From Corynebacterium halotolerans YIM 70093 = DSM 44683 (lineage in GTDB: Bacteria > Actinomycetota > Actinomycetes > Mycobacteriales > Mycobacteriaceae): a DNA stretch of 64,000 nucleotides. Position numbers and translations under genes: made by a program. The notes under the pieces are model-generated. The model ran no database searches, was not told the origin of the DNA, and saw only the letters and a list, made by a program, of their open reading frames with translations. Where the stretch lies: the NCBI RefSeq assembly GCF_000341345.1, contig NC_020302.1, positions 538,075 to 602,074 of the forward strand, given 5' to 3'. Below, piece after piece: positions 1-8,272 of the stretch; the stretch's first letter is position 1; every line of letters begins with the position of its first letter.

Positions 1-194
1 TGGACGCCGAGGAGCTGAACAACCGCCTGGCCGAGGCCAAGGAGGAGCTGTTCAACCTGCGCTTCCAGATGGCCACCGGCCAGCTGACCAACAACCGCCG
101 CCTTCGCACGGTCAAGCGCGACATCGCCCGCATCTACACCGTTATCCGCGAGCGTGAGCTGGGCCTGTCCGTCGTTCCGGGAGCTGAGGCTTAA
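1..194 (+). CDS. rpmC: 50S ribosomal protein L29, 3' part (5' end outside window)
   Basis: The open frame from base 3 to the TAA at 192-194 encodes about 63 residues, beginning [20 protein letters not shown] and containing the L29 hallmark [13 protein letters not shown] followed by a basic [12 protein letters not shown] segment. L29 sits on the 50S surface near the polypeptide exit tunnel. The initiator codon lies just upstream of the window, so only a few residues are missing. It is followed after 2 bases by rpsQ, the normal S10-operon order, and the two are presumably cotranscribed. Confidence 0.95.
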   Translation, partial: DAEELNNRLAEAKEELFNLRFQMATGQLTNNRRLRTVKRDIARIYTVIRERELGLSVVPGAEA

Positions 195-196
195 AT

Positions 197-478
197 ATGA
201 GTGAGGCAAACGTGACTGACAAGAAGGAGAAGGGCGCTCGCAAGACCCGCACCGGCGTCGTGGTTTCTGACAAGATGCAGAAGACCATCGTCGTCGAGAT
301 CGAGGACCGCAAGCAGCACGCCCTCTACGGCAAGATCATGCGCACCTCCGCCAAGGTGAAGGCGCACGACGAGGACGAGACCGCCGGTATCGGCGACCGC
401 GTCCTGATCGCCGAGACCCGCCCGCTGTCCAAGGACAAGCACTACCGTCTCGTCGAGATCATCGAGAAGGCCAAGTAG
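197..478 (+). CDS. rpsQ: 30S ribosomal protein S17
   Basis: This 93-residue protein has the S17 OB-fold core: [20 protein letters not shown], then [19 protein letters not shown] and the C-terminal [20 protein letters not shown]. It is a primary 16S rRNA-binding protein of the 30S subunit. The ATG at 197 lies two bases after the rpmC stop, with no separate strong ribosome binding site, so translation is probably coupled. The N-terminal extension of about 20 residues is usual for actinobacteria. A strong hairpin terminator follows immediately, so the S10 transcript ends here instead of continuing into rplN. Confidence 0.97.
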   Translation: MSEANVTDKKEKGARKTRTGVVVSDKMQKTIVVEIEDRKQHALYGKIMRTSAKVKAHDEDETAGIGDRVLIAETRPLSKDKHYRLVEIIEKAK

Positions 479-498
479 AACCGGCGTTACTCGAATGA

Positions 499-530
499 AA
501 GGCCCCGCACACATCGTGCGGGGCCTTTTC
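499..530 (+). terminator. Rho-independent terminator after rpsQ
   Basis: A perfect 10-bp stem pairs GGCCCCGCAC at 501-510 with GTGCGGGGCC at 516-525 around a 5-base loop and is followed by TTTTCTCT. It ends the S10-operon transcript and, read the other way with its AAAGG flank, may also stop the convergent siderophore operon. Confidence 0.88.
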
Positions 531-589
531 TCTGTCTTCGCGTCGGCGCCGATCGTGCGTCGAACGTCGGGGAAGATGCCCGAGGTGCC

Positions 590-3016
590 TCAGAAAGCCG
601 CCCGCACAGGAGCCACGGCAAGTGGGTTGGGCATCTCCCCGGCATACAGCAGGGAGGAATTCTGGTCCCCCAGATTGACCATGGAGGTGGGGTTGCGCAG
701 CTGCAGTCGGTTCAGGCAGGAGTGCCGGAACGTCCCGGACAGCAACGGCAGTCGGCCGGCGGTGCCTGGATGGTCGGCGTCGTATTCCTCGACACACTCA
801 CGGCAGGCCAGCCAGAACTCCCGCTCGGGCAGGAATCCGTGGTCGTCGAGCAGCGCGGCCAGGTGCCGGAGGACCCCGTCGATGACGTCGGTGTGCACGG
901 ACAGCGCGCGTTGAGCATCGTCGATGTCCCCGTGGTCGGCCATGATCCGCTCGAGCCCGGGGGGAAGCCGACGGACGTGGTTGACCACCGCGACCTCCTC
1001 GCCGAGATCCTTGAAGAAGGACCCGACGGGTAGGCCGTTCCGCAGCTCGAGGATGATGTTCTCACCGTGTGGCATGAACACGATGTCGTACCCGATCAGC
1101 GCCCGTAGCACCGGACGCAGGTACACGGCCAGGAGCGCGTCCACCCAGGAGCGGGCACCGACGCCGGAACGCTCGATCCATTCGCCGACCAGCGGTCGGC
1201 CGGCGGCGTCGATGTGCAGGACCGCCGCGAGAGTGGCGGGCACGGTGCCGGGGCCGAGCATCGGAACCGGCGATTCGCGCCACAGGGCGGAGAGCATCTT
1301 GAGGTGGCCACCGTCCCCGGCATGGCCGTCGCGCACGCTGCGGTGATAGACGTCCCCGGTGAACCCCACGGTGGCCACCTCCCGCAGTAGCCGCACATTG
1401 CGGGACCGCAGATCCTCGTCCTCACCCAGGGTCGTCTGGAGCCAGTCGTTGATGGCCGGGGTGTGGTCCATGTAGGCCGGGGACAGCCCCCGCAGGAACC
1501 CCATATTGCGGACGGCCACCGCGGTCTTGATGTACGCCGCCTCCGGGCGGCTGACGTTGAAGAATGTCCGCAGCGACTGCTGGGGACGGTGCAGGTCCTC
1601 CCCGGGGCCGAGGTAGACGAGATCGCCGGCCACCAGGTTCGTGGCGAATGTCGTGGTCACCCGGTTCTCCCACTGCCACGGGTGGACGGGCAGCGGGAGG
1701 TACTCGTGGGGGTCGAGTCCCCGGTCGAGGAGCTGTTCCCGGAAACGCCGCCAGAGACGGGGACCCATCTGGGCGGGGAGGAAATCCGCGGCCCGGATGG
1801 AATCGGCGACGGAGTGGACGCACATACTCCGGCGGGCGGCCAACCACACGAGCCGGGTGGAACGTCCGAGTTCCGGGGCCCATGCCGCGAGATCCCGCTC
1901 GCTCATGCCACCCCGCCCTGCGTTGGCGAGAAACCCCGGATGACCCTCGGTCATCGCGGCCTCGATGAACTGGAGGTGGCGTGCCTGCCGGTGGGGATCG
2001 CTGAGCGACGCCGCGTCAGGTCCCGCGAGCCGGGCGGCATCCGGTCGGGGAGCGGCCAGGATCCTGGCACGCGCGGCCAGGGTCGCTTGGAGCTCCTCGA
2101 GGTAGGTGTGGAGAAAATCGGGCGGAACACCGAGCCTGGGCGCGGCGTCGGAGACGAGCTCCACGAGGCGCAGCGCACGCCCGTCGTCCGGGGAGAGTGA
2201 GTCCGGATCGATGCTCAGGTGTTCGAGCTCGTGCCCGAGGGCGCGGAAGCGGATCCCCCGTCCGCCGAAGAACACCCGGTACCACCGCCACCGACCGGAG
2301 GTGGGTTCCTCCGTCGGGCTGGCGGTCAGGAGACGTTCATGCACGAATTCCCGGATGGCCTTGGCAACCAACTGGCGTTCCGCTACGGTCCCGGCCGAAG
2401 TCAGATGCGTCGGGGAGGAGGGGCCCTCGGAGAGGGCCGCCAGCCCGGCGAGCTCCGAGGAATGGAAGGCCCCCGCCTCACAGATCTGGATGCGGGCGGT
2501 CTTGTGGCCGAGATCCGGACATCCGGATCCCGGGGCGTCATGGAAGCCGGCGAGGGCGTTCTTGGTCAGGACGGGGGTATTGGCGGCGTCGGGCTCGACC
2601 ACGACACGACGCGCTCCCCGGACATCAGTGAGCCAGCGCATCAGGGCGGCGAACACCGCGTCGGTCAGGCCGTGGACCGGTTCGCCCCCGGGCGCCGCGA
2701 CGAGCACGTGCATCCCGACGTCGCCCTCGCGCAGCTCCAGGTGAGGAGCCAGGGGAGAGCCCACGGGATCGTAGGTCTCGACGAGGGCGACGGGGGAGGC
2801 GTCGAGGTGGATCAACCACGCGTCCTCCGTCGTCGAGGTGTGGATGCGGGTGTACTCGTGGCGGATGTCGTCCGCGGAGGTGTCGAGGGCGCCCCAGAAC
2901 CGTGACCGCGGGTGGGTGAGCCAGCCGTGGAGCGTGGCGGTGTCTCGGTCGGGATGGACGGGGCGGATGGTCATGTCGCCGACAGTGGTGTAGAGGGTGA
3001 CGGACTGTGCGCTCAC
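590..3016 (-). CDS. Fused acyltransferase-NIS siderophore synthetase (DesC-DesD / BibC-like)
   Basis: This 808-residue protein has two parts. Residues about 1-175 resemble the GNAT-like acyl-CoA N-acyltransferases of hydroxamate siderophore pathways (TIRPVHPDRDTATLHGWL, then a WLIHLD...VALVETY core). Residues about 200-690 are an IucA/IucC synthetase with the hallmarks HPGFLANAGRGG, LPLPVHPWQWEN, SLRTFFNVSRPEAAYIKTA and MPHGENIILEL, followed by a FhuF-like C-terminal region with a Cys pair. The first part should acylate an N-hydroxy-diamine with succinyl- or acetyl-CoA; the second should join these units by ATP-dependent amide formation. The fusion matches BibC of bisucaberin synthesis; Streptomyces has separate DesC and DesD. 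Its ATG overlaps the stop of the upstream hydroxylase gene by 4 bases. The assignment to the family is strong; the product is inferred. Confidence 0.88.
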   Translation of the reverse strand: MSAQSVTLYTTVGDMTIRPVHPDRDTATLHGWLTHPRSRFWGALDTSADDIRHEYTRIHTSTTEDAWLIHLDASPVALVETYDPVGSPLAPHLELREGDVGMHVLVAAPGGEPVHGLTDAVFAALMRWLTDVRGARRVVVEPDAANTPVLTKNALAGFHDAPGSGCPDLGHKTARIQICEAGAFHSSELAGLAALSEGPSSPTHLTSAGTVAERQLVAKAIREFVHERLLTASPTEEPTSGRWRWYRVFFGGRGIRFRALGHELEHLSIDPDSLSPDDGRALRLVELVSDAAPRLGVPPDFLHTYLEELQATLAARARILAAPRPDAARLAGPDAASLSDPHRQARHLQFIEAAMTEGHPGFLANAGRGGMSERDLAAWAPELGRSTRLVWLAARRSMCVHSVADSIRAADFLPAQMGPRLWRRFREQLLDRGLDPHEYLPLPVHPWQWENRVTTTFATNLVAGDLVYLGPGEDLHRPQQSLRTFFNVSRPEAAYIKTAVAVRNMGFLRGLSPAYMDHTPAINDWLQTTLGEDEDLRSRNVRLLREVATVGFTGDVYHRSVRDGHAGDGGHLKMLSALWRESPVPMLGPGTVPATLAAVLHIDAAGRPLVGEWIERSGVGARSWVDALLAVYLRPVLRALIGYDIVFMPHGENIILELRNGLPVGSFFKDLGEEVAVVNHVRRLPPGLERIMADHGDIDDAQRALSVHTDVIDGVLRHLAALLDDHGFLPEREFWLACRECVEEYDADHPGTAGRLPLLSGTFRHSCLNRLQLRNPTSMVNLGDQNSSLLYAGEMPNPLAVAPVRAAF

Positions 3017-4359
3017 AGGCCCTCACCCCCGAACGACTGGTACGCGACCCCCCGTTCGACCGGGTATACCTCCCGGCCCAGGATCCGGGAGAGGATCACG
3101 GAGTTACGCCACGGGCCCATCCCGAGGTCCGGGGCGGAGAGTGCGTGGGTGTGTTCCTCCGCGTTCTGGACGAACAGCGTGCCCGCGTCATCGATGTCGA
3201 AGCCGAGTCCGACCGCCATCCTTCCGTGCTCGTCCCGGCGGATGTGATCGGCCACCGGCCGGAGGAACTCGGGGAGGCGGGGAGGCCGGTACCCGGTGGC
3301 GAGGATGACGGTGTCGGTGGCGTGGACGCCGCTGACCCCCGATTCGTCGTGGGTGAGGCGCAGCCGGTGCCGGCCCGTTGTGCCGTCGGTCGGTTCGGCC
3401 CCGGGCGTCCAGGCCGCGCTCACTCCGGTGCGGAGTGTGGAATGGAAGGAGCGCCGGATGCTCAGCCGGTCGAGGGTGTCGTAGATGTCGTTGATGAGCT
3501 CCGAGGAGATGCCCTTGTGCAGGTTCCGTTGCGTGCGGTTGATCCGGTCCCGGGCGTCGACGCCAAGGCCGTGAAAGTAGTTGGTGTACTCGGGGGATGT
3601 CATCTCCAGGGTGAGCTTCGTGTACTCCATCGGGAAGAACCGTGGGGAGCGGGTGAACCAGTCCAACCTGCGGTTGGATTCGGCGGCGTGTTCCATGAGT
3701 GCCCGGTAGATCTCGGCGGCGGACTGGCCCGAACCGACGACGGTCACCGAGGACGATGCCCGGATCTCGTCGAGGTGATGGAGGAAGTCCGACGAGTGGA
3801 AAACTCCGTCGGCCCCGGTGGCCTCGGCGAGTGCCGCAGGTACGTGGGGCACCGTTCCGACGCCGGAGACGATGTGGCGCGCTCGGATCCGCCGGACCAC
3901 CGGGGCATCCCCGGTGGATTCGGTGGTGTCGCGGAGGGAAACCACCCAGGTGCCGTCGCTGTCCCGGTGTGCGGAGGTGACGAGGGTGTCCCACTGGGTG
4001 GTGCTCAACCGGGAGCTCACCCATGCGCAGTAGTCCGAGTACTCGGAGCGCAGGGGGTAGAAGGACTCCCGGATGTAGTGGCGGTGGATCCGGCCGTGCT
4101 GCTTGAGGTAGTTGAGGAAGGTGTATTCGCTGGTGGGATCGGCCAGGGTCGCCAGGTCCGCCATGAACGGGACCTGGATGGTGGCCCAGGGAAGCATCAT
4201 TCCCTCATGCCAGATAAAACCCGGCCGCTGATCGAAGAACGCCGCACTCAGTTCGCCGGAGTCCACCAGCGGCTGGGTCAGAGCGGCGAGACCGAGATTG
4301 AAGGGGCCCAGCCCCACGCCCACGAGGTCGTAGGTGTCGGAGGTTGCCTCGGGATTCAC
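3013..4359 (-). CDS. Lysine/ornithine/cadaverine N6-monooxygenase (IucD/DesB family)
   Basis: A flavin-dependent N-hydroxylase of 448 residues. The FAD dinucleotide-binding motif GVGLGPFNLGLA starts at residue 14, the family segment QVPFMADLATLADPTSEYTF lies near residue 60, the NADPH-binding VTVVGSGQSAAEIYRAL is near the middle, and ATGYRPP is near the C-terminus. The enzyme would hydroxylate the terminal amine of a diamine, here probably cadaverine or putrescine made by the upstream decarboxylase. ATGA overlaps at both ends (with the decarboxylase and with the synthetase) show that all three genes are translationally coupled. The diamine substrate is inferred from the neighbours, not read from the sequence. 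Confidence 0.9.
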   Translation of the reverse strand: MNPEATSDTYDLVGVGLGPFNLGLAALTQPLVDSGELSAAFFDQRPGFIWHEGMMLPWATIQVPFMADLATLADPTSEYTFLNYLKQHGRIHRHYIRESFYPLRSEYSDYCAWVSSRLSTTQWDTLVTSAHRDSDGTWVVSLRDTTESTGDAPVVRRIRARHIVSGVGTVPHVPAALAEATGADGVFHSSDFLHHLDEIRASSSVTVVGSGQSAAEIYRALMEHAAESNRRLDWFTRSPRFFPMEYTKLTLEMTSPEYTNYFHGLGVDARDRINRTQRNLHKGISSELINDIYDTLDRLSIRRSFHSTLRTGVSAAWTPGAEPTDGTTGRHRLRLTHDESGVSGVHATDTVILATGYRPPRLPEFLRPVADHIRRDEHGRMAVGLGFDIDDAGTLFVQNAEEHTHALSAPDLGMGPWRNSVILSRILGREVYPVERGVAYQSFGGEGL

Positions 4360-5906
4360 GACAGGTGCTGCCTTTCTGCGGGGGAGGGGGTCTGGTCGGC
4401 TGATGACTGCGGGGCAGGGGTGGTGAGCTCGTGTCCGGTGTCACGGACCAGGGCGATCACCTCGCGGAGTTGGTCGACGGTCAGCGTTGGGTCGAGGATC
4501 GTGAACTTCAGACACGCCTTCCCCTTGATGACCGTGGTGGCGACCACCGCCTCACCGGAGTCGAAGAGGACGTCGCGGATGCACTGGTTGAGCTGTGCGG
4601 CATCGACGTCCGGTCCCGTCTGCGGGGGAGCGAAACGGAACAGCACGGTGGACAGCTGCGGGGGATCGACGAGTTCGAAGTCGGGATCCTCGTACAGTAA
4701 TCGGGCGGTGTCCGTGGCGAGATCGCAGCAGCGGTCGAAGGCTTCACCGATGGCCGCGGCCCCACAGACGCGCAGCGTGACCCACAGCTTGAGGGCGTCG
4801 AACCGCCGGGTCGTCTGGAGCGAGATGTCCGCGAGATTCAACCGACCGGACGAGGCCGGATTGAGATAGTCGGCGAACCAGCTGACATGGTAGAGATCCC
4901 GGGCCCGCCGGACCAGCACAGCGGAGCAGGCCACCGGCTGGTAGAAGCCCTTGTGGAAATCGACGGTGATGCTGTCGGCCTGCTCGATCCCCGCGAGCCA
5001 GGAGCGCCGTCGGGGTGACACGAGCAGGGCACCGCCGTAGGCGGCGTCGACATGGAGATGGACGCTGTGGCGGCGGCAGACCTCCGTGATCTCCGGCAGC
5101 GGGTCGATCGCACCGCGGTCCGTCGTTCCGGCAGTGGCGATCACGGCCGCCGGCAGCAGCCCCTCCAGGCGGGCCTCCGCCAGTCGGCGGTCCAGTTCCG
5201 CAGGGTTGAGCCGCCCACGGGAGTCCTCCCCCAGGGAGATGATGCCCCGGTCTCCCAGCCCCAGCAGGCGGGCGGCGCGGGCGACGGAATAGTGGGCGTT
5301 GCCGGTGGTCAAAAACCGGATGCGGGAGAGGTTCTCCGCATGTGTGTCGGCGTCGGTCCCGCAGGATGCCAGCGCCTTTTCGCGGGCGATGAAGAGCGCC
5401 TGCAGGTTCGACTGCGTCCCACCCGAGGTGAAAACGCCGTCGGCGAGCCCATCGGTGAAACCGATCCGATCGGTGGTCCAGCGGATGAGGCGCTTTTCGA
5501 TGAGTGCCGCCGAGGTGGCCTGATCCCAGGATTCCACAGCGGTGTTCACGCTGGTGGCCATGACCTCCGCGGCCACGGACGCGACGGTGATCGGGCAGTT
5601 CAGGTGGGCGATGTACCGCGGGTCGTGGTACCACACCGCGTGGTCGAGCCAGACGTCCCCGAGCTCCCCGATAACCTCGTCCAGGTCGCCCAGTGGCTGC
5701 TCGAGATCGACGGCGTCGATGGACTGTTCGAGCTCAAGGTGCGTGCGCGGGGAACGTGGCCGATCGACCCGGGCGAGGTGGTCGGTCGTGAACGCGGATG
5801 CCGCGGCGACGGCCGTCTCCAGCTGCCGTGCCTGTCCTCCCACCAGCTGCCCCTCCAGGGCAGGGGCGGAGCGTGATCTGATTCTTTCAAGTTCGGTTTC
5901 CAGCAT
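4356..5906 (-). CDS. PLP-dependent group II decarboxylase of siderophore pathway (DesA-like)
   Basis: A 516-residue fold-type I PLP decarboxylase. SGGTQSN at about 161-167 binds the cofactor phosphate, DAAYGG places the pyridine-N aspartate at about 288, and the Schiff-base lysine is Lys319 in VDFHKGF. Related enzymes decarboxylate lysine, ornithine or 2,4-diaminobutyrate. As the first gene of the operon it would supply the diamine (cadaverine by analogy with DesA) to the N-hydroxylase. No clear Shine-Dalgarno sequence precedes the ATG, and the iron box lies only 15 bases upstream, so the mRNA is probably leaderless or nearly so. Substrate preference cannot be read from the sequence. Confidence 0.87.
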   Translation of the reverse strand: MLETELERIRSRSAPALEGQLVGGQARQLETAVAAASAFTTDHLARVDRPRSPRTHLELEQSIDAVDLEQPLGDLDEVIGELGDVWLDHAVWYHDPRYIAHLNCPITVASVAAEVMATSVNTAVESWDQATSAALIEKRLIRWTTDRIGFTDGLADGVFTSGGTQSNLQALFIAREKALASCGTDADTHAENLSRIRFLTTGNAHYSVARAARLLGLGDRGIISLGEDSRGRLNPAELDRRLAEARLEGLLPAAVIATAGTTDRGAIDPLPEITEVCRRHSVHLHVDAAYGGALLVSPRRRSWLAGIEQADSITVDFHKGFYQPVACSAVLVRRARDLYHVSWFADYLNPASSGRLNLADISLQTTRRFDALKLWVTLRVCGAAAIGEAFDRCCDLATDTARLLYEDPDFELVDPPQLSTVLFRFAPPQTGPDVDAAQLNQCIRDVLFDSGEAVVATTVIKGKACLKFTILDPTLTVDQLREVIALVRDTGHELTTPAPQSSADQTPSPAERQHLS

Positions 5907-5920
5907 GTCGGCGATGCTAG

Positions 5921-5939
5921 CAAGGTAAGGCTTGCCTAT
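5921..5939 (-). promoter_or_regulatory. DtxR-type iron box of the siderophore operon
   Basis: The 19-mer CAAGGTAAGGCTTGCCTAT matches 16 of 19 positions of the DtxR/IdeR consensus TWAGGTWAGSCTWACCTWA and is itself an interrupted palindrome. It lies 15 bases upstream of the decarboxylase ATG, where a bound repressor would cover the promoter. The expected behaviour is repression by Fe-DtxR when iron is plentiful. The match is read directly; regulation is inferred. Confidence 0.75.
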
Positions 5940-6327
5940 CTACCTTTTTATTGTTCCTTCTGTCTGGGAGGGATGGAAAACATGGTTCATCTCGGTGAAT
6001 TGATTCGGGAAAAGTTTTCGTCCGCCGTGCCGTGCGGGCGTCATTCGGCGGGGGCGCCAGTCGGGGTGGGGGCTGATCCGGCTCGGTCCGGGCCACGTGA
6101 ACTGCGGTGATGGGGCGAAAGGGGGATTTGATCGCGGTGGTGGATATGTGGTTAAATACTGCAGTTGCCTGTGCTGGTCGGTGAGGCGTGCATTTCCGAA
6201 CCCTCACCGAGACCCTTCGACCGTCCCCGTGACGCGTTCGTCGATAAGCGCGGAGCACGAGTACATCGACCGCGTGCGCTCGGGACGGAAATCCGGCGCA
6301 CATCAATCCAGGTCAAGGAGACCAACA
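5940..6327 (+). promoter_or_regulatory. rplN: rplN promoter region and leader
   Basis: This 390-bp stretch separates the siderophore operon from the divergent rplN group and holds no convincing gene. A plausible promoter is TTGATC at 6128-6133 with TTAAAT/TAAATA at 6152-6158 (18-19 bp spacer), giving a leader of about 160 bases. AAGGAG at 6315-6320 is the ribosome binding site that fixes the rplN start at the GTG at 6328. The promoter is a pattern match only. Confidence 0.45.
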
Positions 6328-6696
6328 GTGATCCAGCAGGAATCGCGTCTGCGGGTCGCCGACAACACCGGTGCACGAGAGATTCTGTGCATCCGTGTCC
6401 TCGGTGGTTCGACCCGACGTTTTGCTGGCATTGGCGACACCATCGTCGCCACTGTCAAGGAGGCCACCCCGGGTGGCAACGTCAAGTCCGGCGAGATCGT
6501 CAAGGCCGTCATCGTGCGCGCCAAGAAGTCGACCCGTCGTCCGGACGGCTCCTACATCAGCTTCGATGAGAACGCGGCTGTCCTCATCAAGAACGACAAT
6601 GAGCCGCGCGGCACCCGTATCTTCGGCCCCGTTGCTCGCGAGCTTCGTGACAAGAAGTTCATGAAGATCGTTTCGCTTGCACCGGAGGTGATCTAG
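6328..6696 (+). CDS. rplN: 50S ribosomal protein L14
   Basis: A 122-residue L14 beginning [20 protein letters not shown], with the diagnostic [18 protein letters not shown] and [18 protein letters not shown]. It binds 23S rRNA at the subunit interface. The start is GTG at 6328, eight bases after AAGGAG; the open frame continues upstream but that stretch is not L14. It is first gene of a detached spc-type group (rplN-rplX-rplE) with its own promoter. Confidence 0.97.
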   Translation: MIQQESRLRVADNTGAREILCIRVLGGSTRRFAGIGDTIVATVKEATPGGNVKSGEIVKAVIVRAKKSTRRPDGSYISFDENAAVLIKNDNEPRGTRIFGPVARELRDKKFMKIVSLAPEVI

Positions 6697-7011
6697 TTGA
6701 AGATCCACAAGGGCGATATGGTCCTCGTCGTCTCTGGCCCCGACAAGGGAGCCCAGGGCAAGGTCATCCAGGCGTTCCCGAAGAACGAGAAGGTTCTCGT
6801 TGAGGGCGTCAACCGCATCAAGAAGCACGTCGCGAACTCCGCTCCGGAGCGCGGTGCCGAGTCCGGTGGCATCGTCACCCAGGAGGCCCCGATCCACGTC
6901 TCCAACGTGATGGTCCTGGACTCCGACGGCAACCCGACCCGCGTCGGCTACCGCTTCGACGAGAACGGCAAGAAGGTCCGTATCTCGCGTCGTAACGGGA
7001 AGGACATCTAA
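6697..7011 (+). CDS. rplX: 50S ribosomal protein L24
   Basis: A 104-residue L24 with the N-terminal KOW motif [20 protein letters not shown], then [11 protein letters not shown] and [11 protein letters not shown]. It is an early 50S assembly protein. It starts with TTG at 6697, immediately after the rplN TAG, so translation is probably coupled; GGAGG at 6683-6687 inside the end of rplN is well placed as ribosome binding site. The length is normal for the family. Confidence 0.96.
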   Translation: MKIHKGDMVLVVSGPDKGAQGKVIQAFPKNEKVLVEGVNRIKKHVANSAPERGAESGGIVTQEAPIHVSNVMVLDSDGNPTRVGYRFDENGKKVRISRRNGKDI

Positions 7012-7013
7012 AT

Positions 7014-7589
7014 ATGGCTGAGAATTACACTCCGCGTCTGAAGACCCGCTACCGCGAGGACATCCGTACCAAGCTCAATGACGAGTTCGGCTACGACAAT
7101 GTCATGCAGATCCCGGGCCTGACCAAGGTTGTCGTCAACATGGGTGTCGGCGACGCCGCCCGCGACTCCAAGGTCATCAACGGCGCCATCGAGGACCTGA
7201 CCCTCATCACCGGTCAGAAGCCGCAGCTGCGCCGCGCCAAGAAGTCCATCGCGAACTTCAAGCTGCGTGAGGGCATGCCGATCGGCGCCCGCGTCACCCT
7301 GCGTGGCGACCGCATGTGGGAGTTCCTGGACCGCCTGCTGACCGTCGCTCTGCCGCGTATCCGTGACTTCCGCGGCCTGTCCGACCAGCAGTTCGACGGC
7401 CACGGTAACTACACCTTCGGCCTGACTGAGCAGACGATGTTCTACGAGATCGACGTCGACAAGATCGATCGTCCCCGTGGTATGGACATCACCGTCGTCA
7501 CCTCCGCCGCCAACAACGATGAAGGCCGTGCGCTCCTGCGCGAGCTCGGCTTCCCGTTCAAGGGCGAGGACGGCACGATGCAGCGCTAG
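7014..7589 (+). CDS. rplE: 50S ribosomal protein L5
   Basis: A 191-residue L5 with family segments [36 protein letters not shown] and [20 protein letters not shown]. It binds 5S rRNA in the central protuberance. The ATG at 7014 follows the rplX stop by two bases. A strong terminator follows, so rpsH, which normally comes next in bacteria, is instead about 8.6 kb downstream with its own promoter. The same split exists in C. glutamicum. Confidence 0.97.
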   Translation: MAENYTPRLKTRYREDIRTKLNDEFGYDNVMQIPGLTKVVVNMGVGDAARDSKVINGAIEDLTLITGQKPQLRRAKKSIANFKLREGMPIGARVTLRGDRMWEFLDRLLTVALPRIRDFRGLSDQQFDGHGNYTFGLTEQTMFYEIDVDKIDRPRGMDITVVTSAANNDEGRALLRELGFPFKGEDGTMQR

Positions 7590-7611
7590 TCGCTGAGCCT
7601 GACTCAAGGAC

Positions 7612-7646
7612 ACCGCCCCGGAGCACAATGTTCCGGGGCGGTTTTC
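7612..7646 (+). terminator. Rho-independent terminator after rplE
   Basis: An 11-bp stem, ACCGCCCCGGA at 7612-7622 with its complement at 7632-7642, is followed by TTTTCTGA. It ends the rplN-rplX-rplE transcript 23 bases after the stop codon. Confidence 0.88.
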
Positions 7647-7654
7647 TGATCCCG

Positions 7655-8130
7655 GTACGGCGGCGGAGGGGCACCGGCATGCAGCGCTGTCCCTTTCTCC
7701 ACACGCTCGGACTGTGCCGGCAGTTGCCGGGGCCGAAGCGTGTGGAGGAACGTGCGCGCCATCCATATCGAGGTAATGGTCGGCCCGGTGCACTCAAATC
7801 ACAAGAGGGTCGGCGGCGGAGGCACCGGCATGCAGCGCTGTCCCTTTCTCCACACGTTCGGACCGCTCCAGCGCTGGTCGGCTTTGAAGCGTGTGGAGGA
7901 ACGTGCGTACCGCGGGCCCCTCGGGGACACCGCCGGCGAGTGGCCTGAAATTCCAGGCCCCTGGCGGCGACGGCACCTTCATGACACACGGGGATGTCCC
8001 TTCCACCACACAGTCGGGCTGCCCGAGGCTACCCCGCTCCCGGAGCGTGTGGAGGAGCGTGCGTGCCCCCGGCCCATCGGAAAGCCACCAGCCAAGCCAC
8101 TCGAAATCACAAAAAATCGGCGGGAGCGAA
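7655..8130. repeat. Tandem array of ~151-156 bp imperfect palindromic repeats (3 units plus partial)
   Basis: Three imperfect units follow one another with periods of about 151 and 156 bp. Anchors are GCAGCGCTGTCCCTTTCTCC at 7681 and 7832 (degenerate at about 7988) and AAGCGTGTGGAGGAACGTGC at 7736 and 7887 (as AGCGTGTGGAGGAGCGTGCG at 8044). Each unit holds an inverted repeat, CTCCACACG facing CGTGTGGAG about 40 bases apart (less perfect in unit 3), so each could fold into a long hairpin and both strands read similarly. A fourth partial start (GAAATCAC...AATCGGCGGGAG) lies at about 8103-8126 and matches the unit-2 boundary at 7796-7820. No gene is supported here: the open frames are by-products of the palindromes. 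The function is unknown. Confidence 0.8.
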
Positions 8131-8198
8131 CCCCGACCCCAGAACCCCGGCCCGAACCCTAAGGTCCGATACCGTCCCCGCCCCTGTGCCGGAAATGA

Positions 8199-8238
8199 CA
8201 GAATCCCGGGCGACCAACTCGGGTCGCCCGGGATTCTG
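8199..8238 (-). terminator. Perfect 17-bp hairpin downstream of betT
   Basis: CAGAATCCCGGGCGACC at 8199-8215 pairs without mismatch with 8222-8238 around a 6-base loop. It lies 35 bases beyond the betT stop on the minus strand and most likely terminates that gene, although its U-tract (TGTCATTTCC on the minus strand) is weak. Confidence 0.75.
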
Positions 8239-8272
8239 TGGTGCACAGCCGGGGGCGGCGACGGGGGAGGAG

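Noticed and set aside
3007..4869. Long + strand open frame opposite the N-hydroxylase and decarboxylase
   Set aside because: A high-GC antisense shadow (Gly/Val/Arg-rich, no motif); the minus-strand frames carry FAD and PLP motifs.
7655..8130. Small peptides predicted from the repeat units
   Set aside because: Both strands give similar FLHT...RVEE peptides because the arms are palindromes; the units differ by indels that would break a protein frame.
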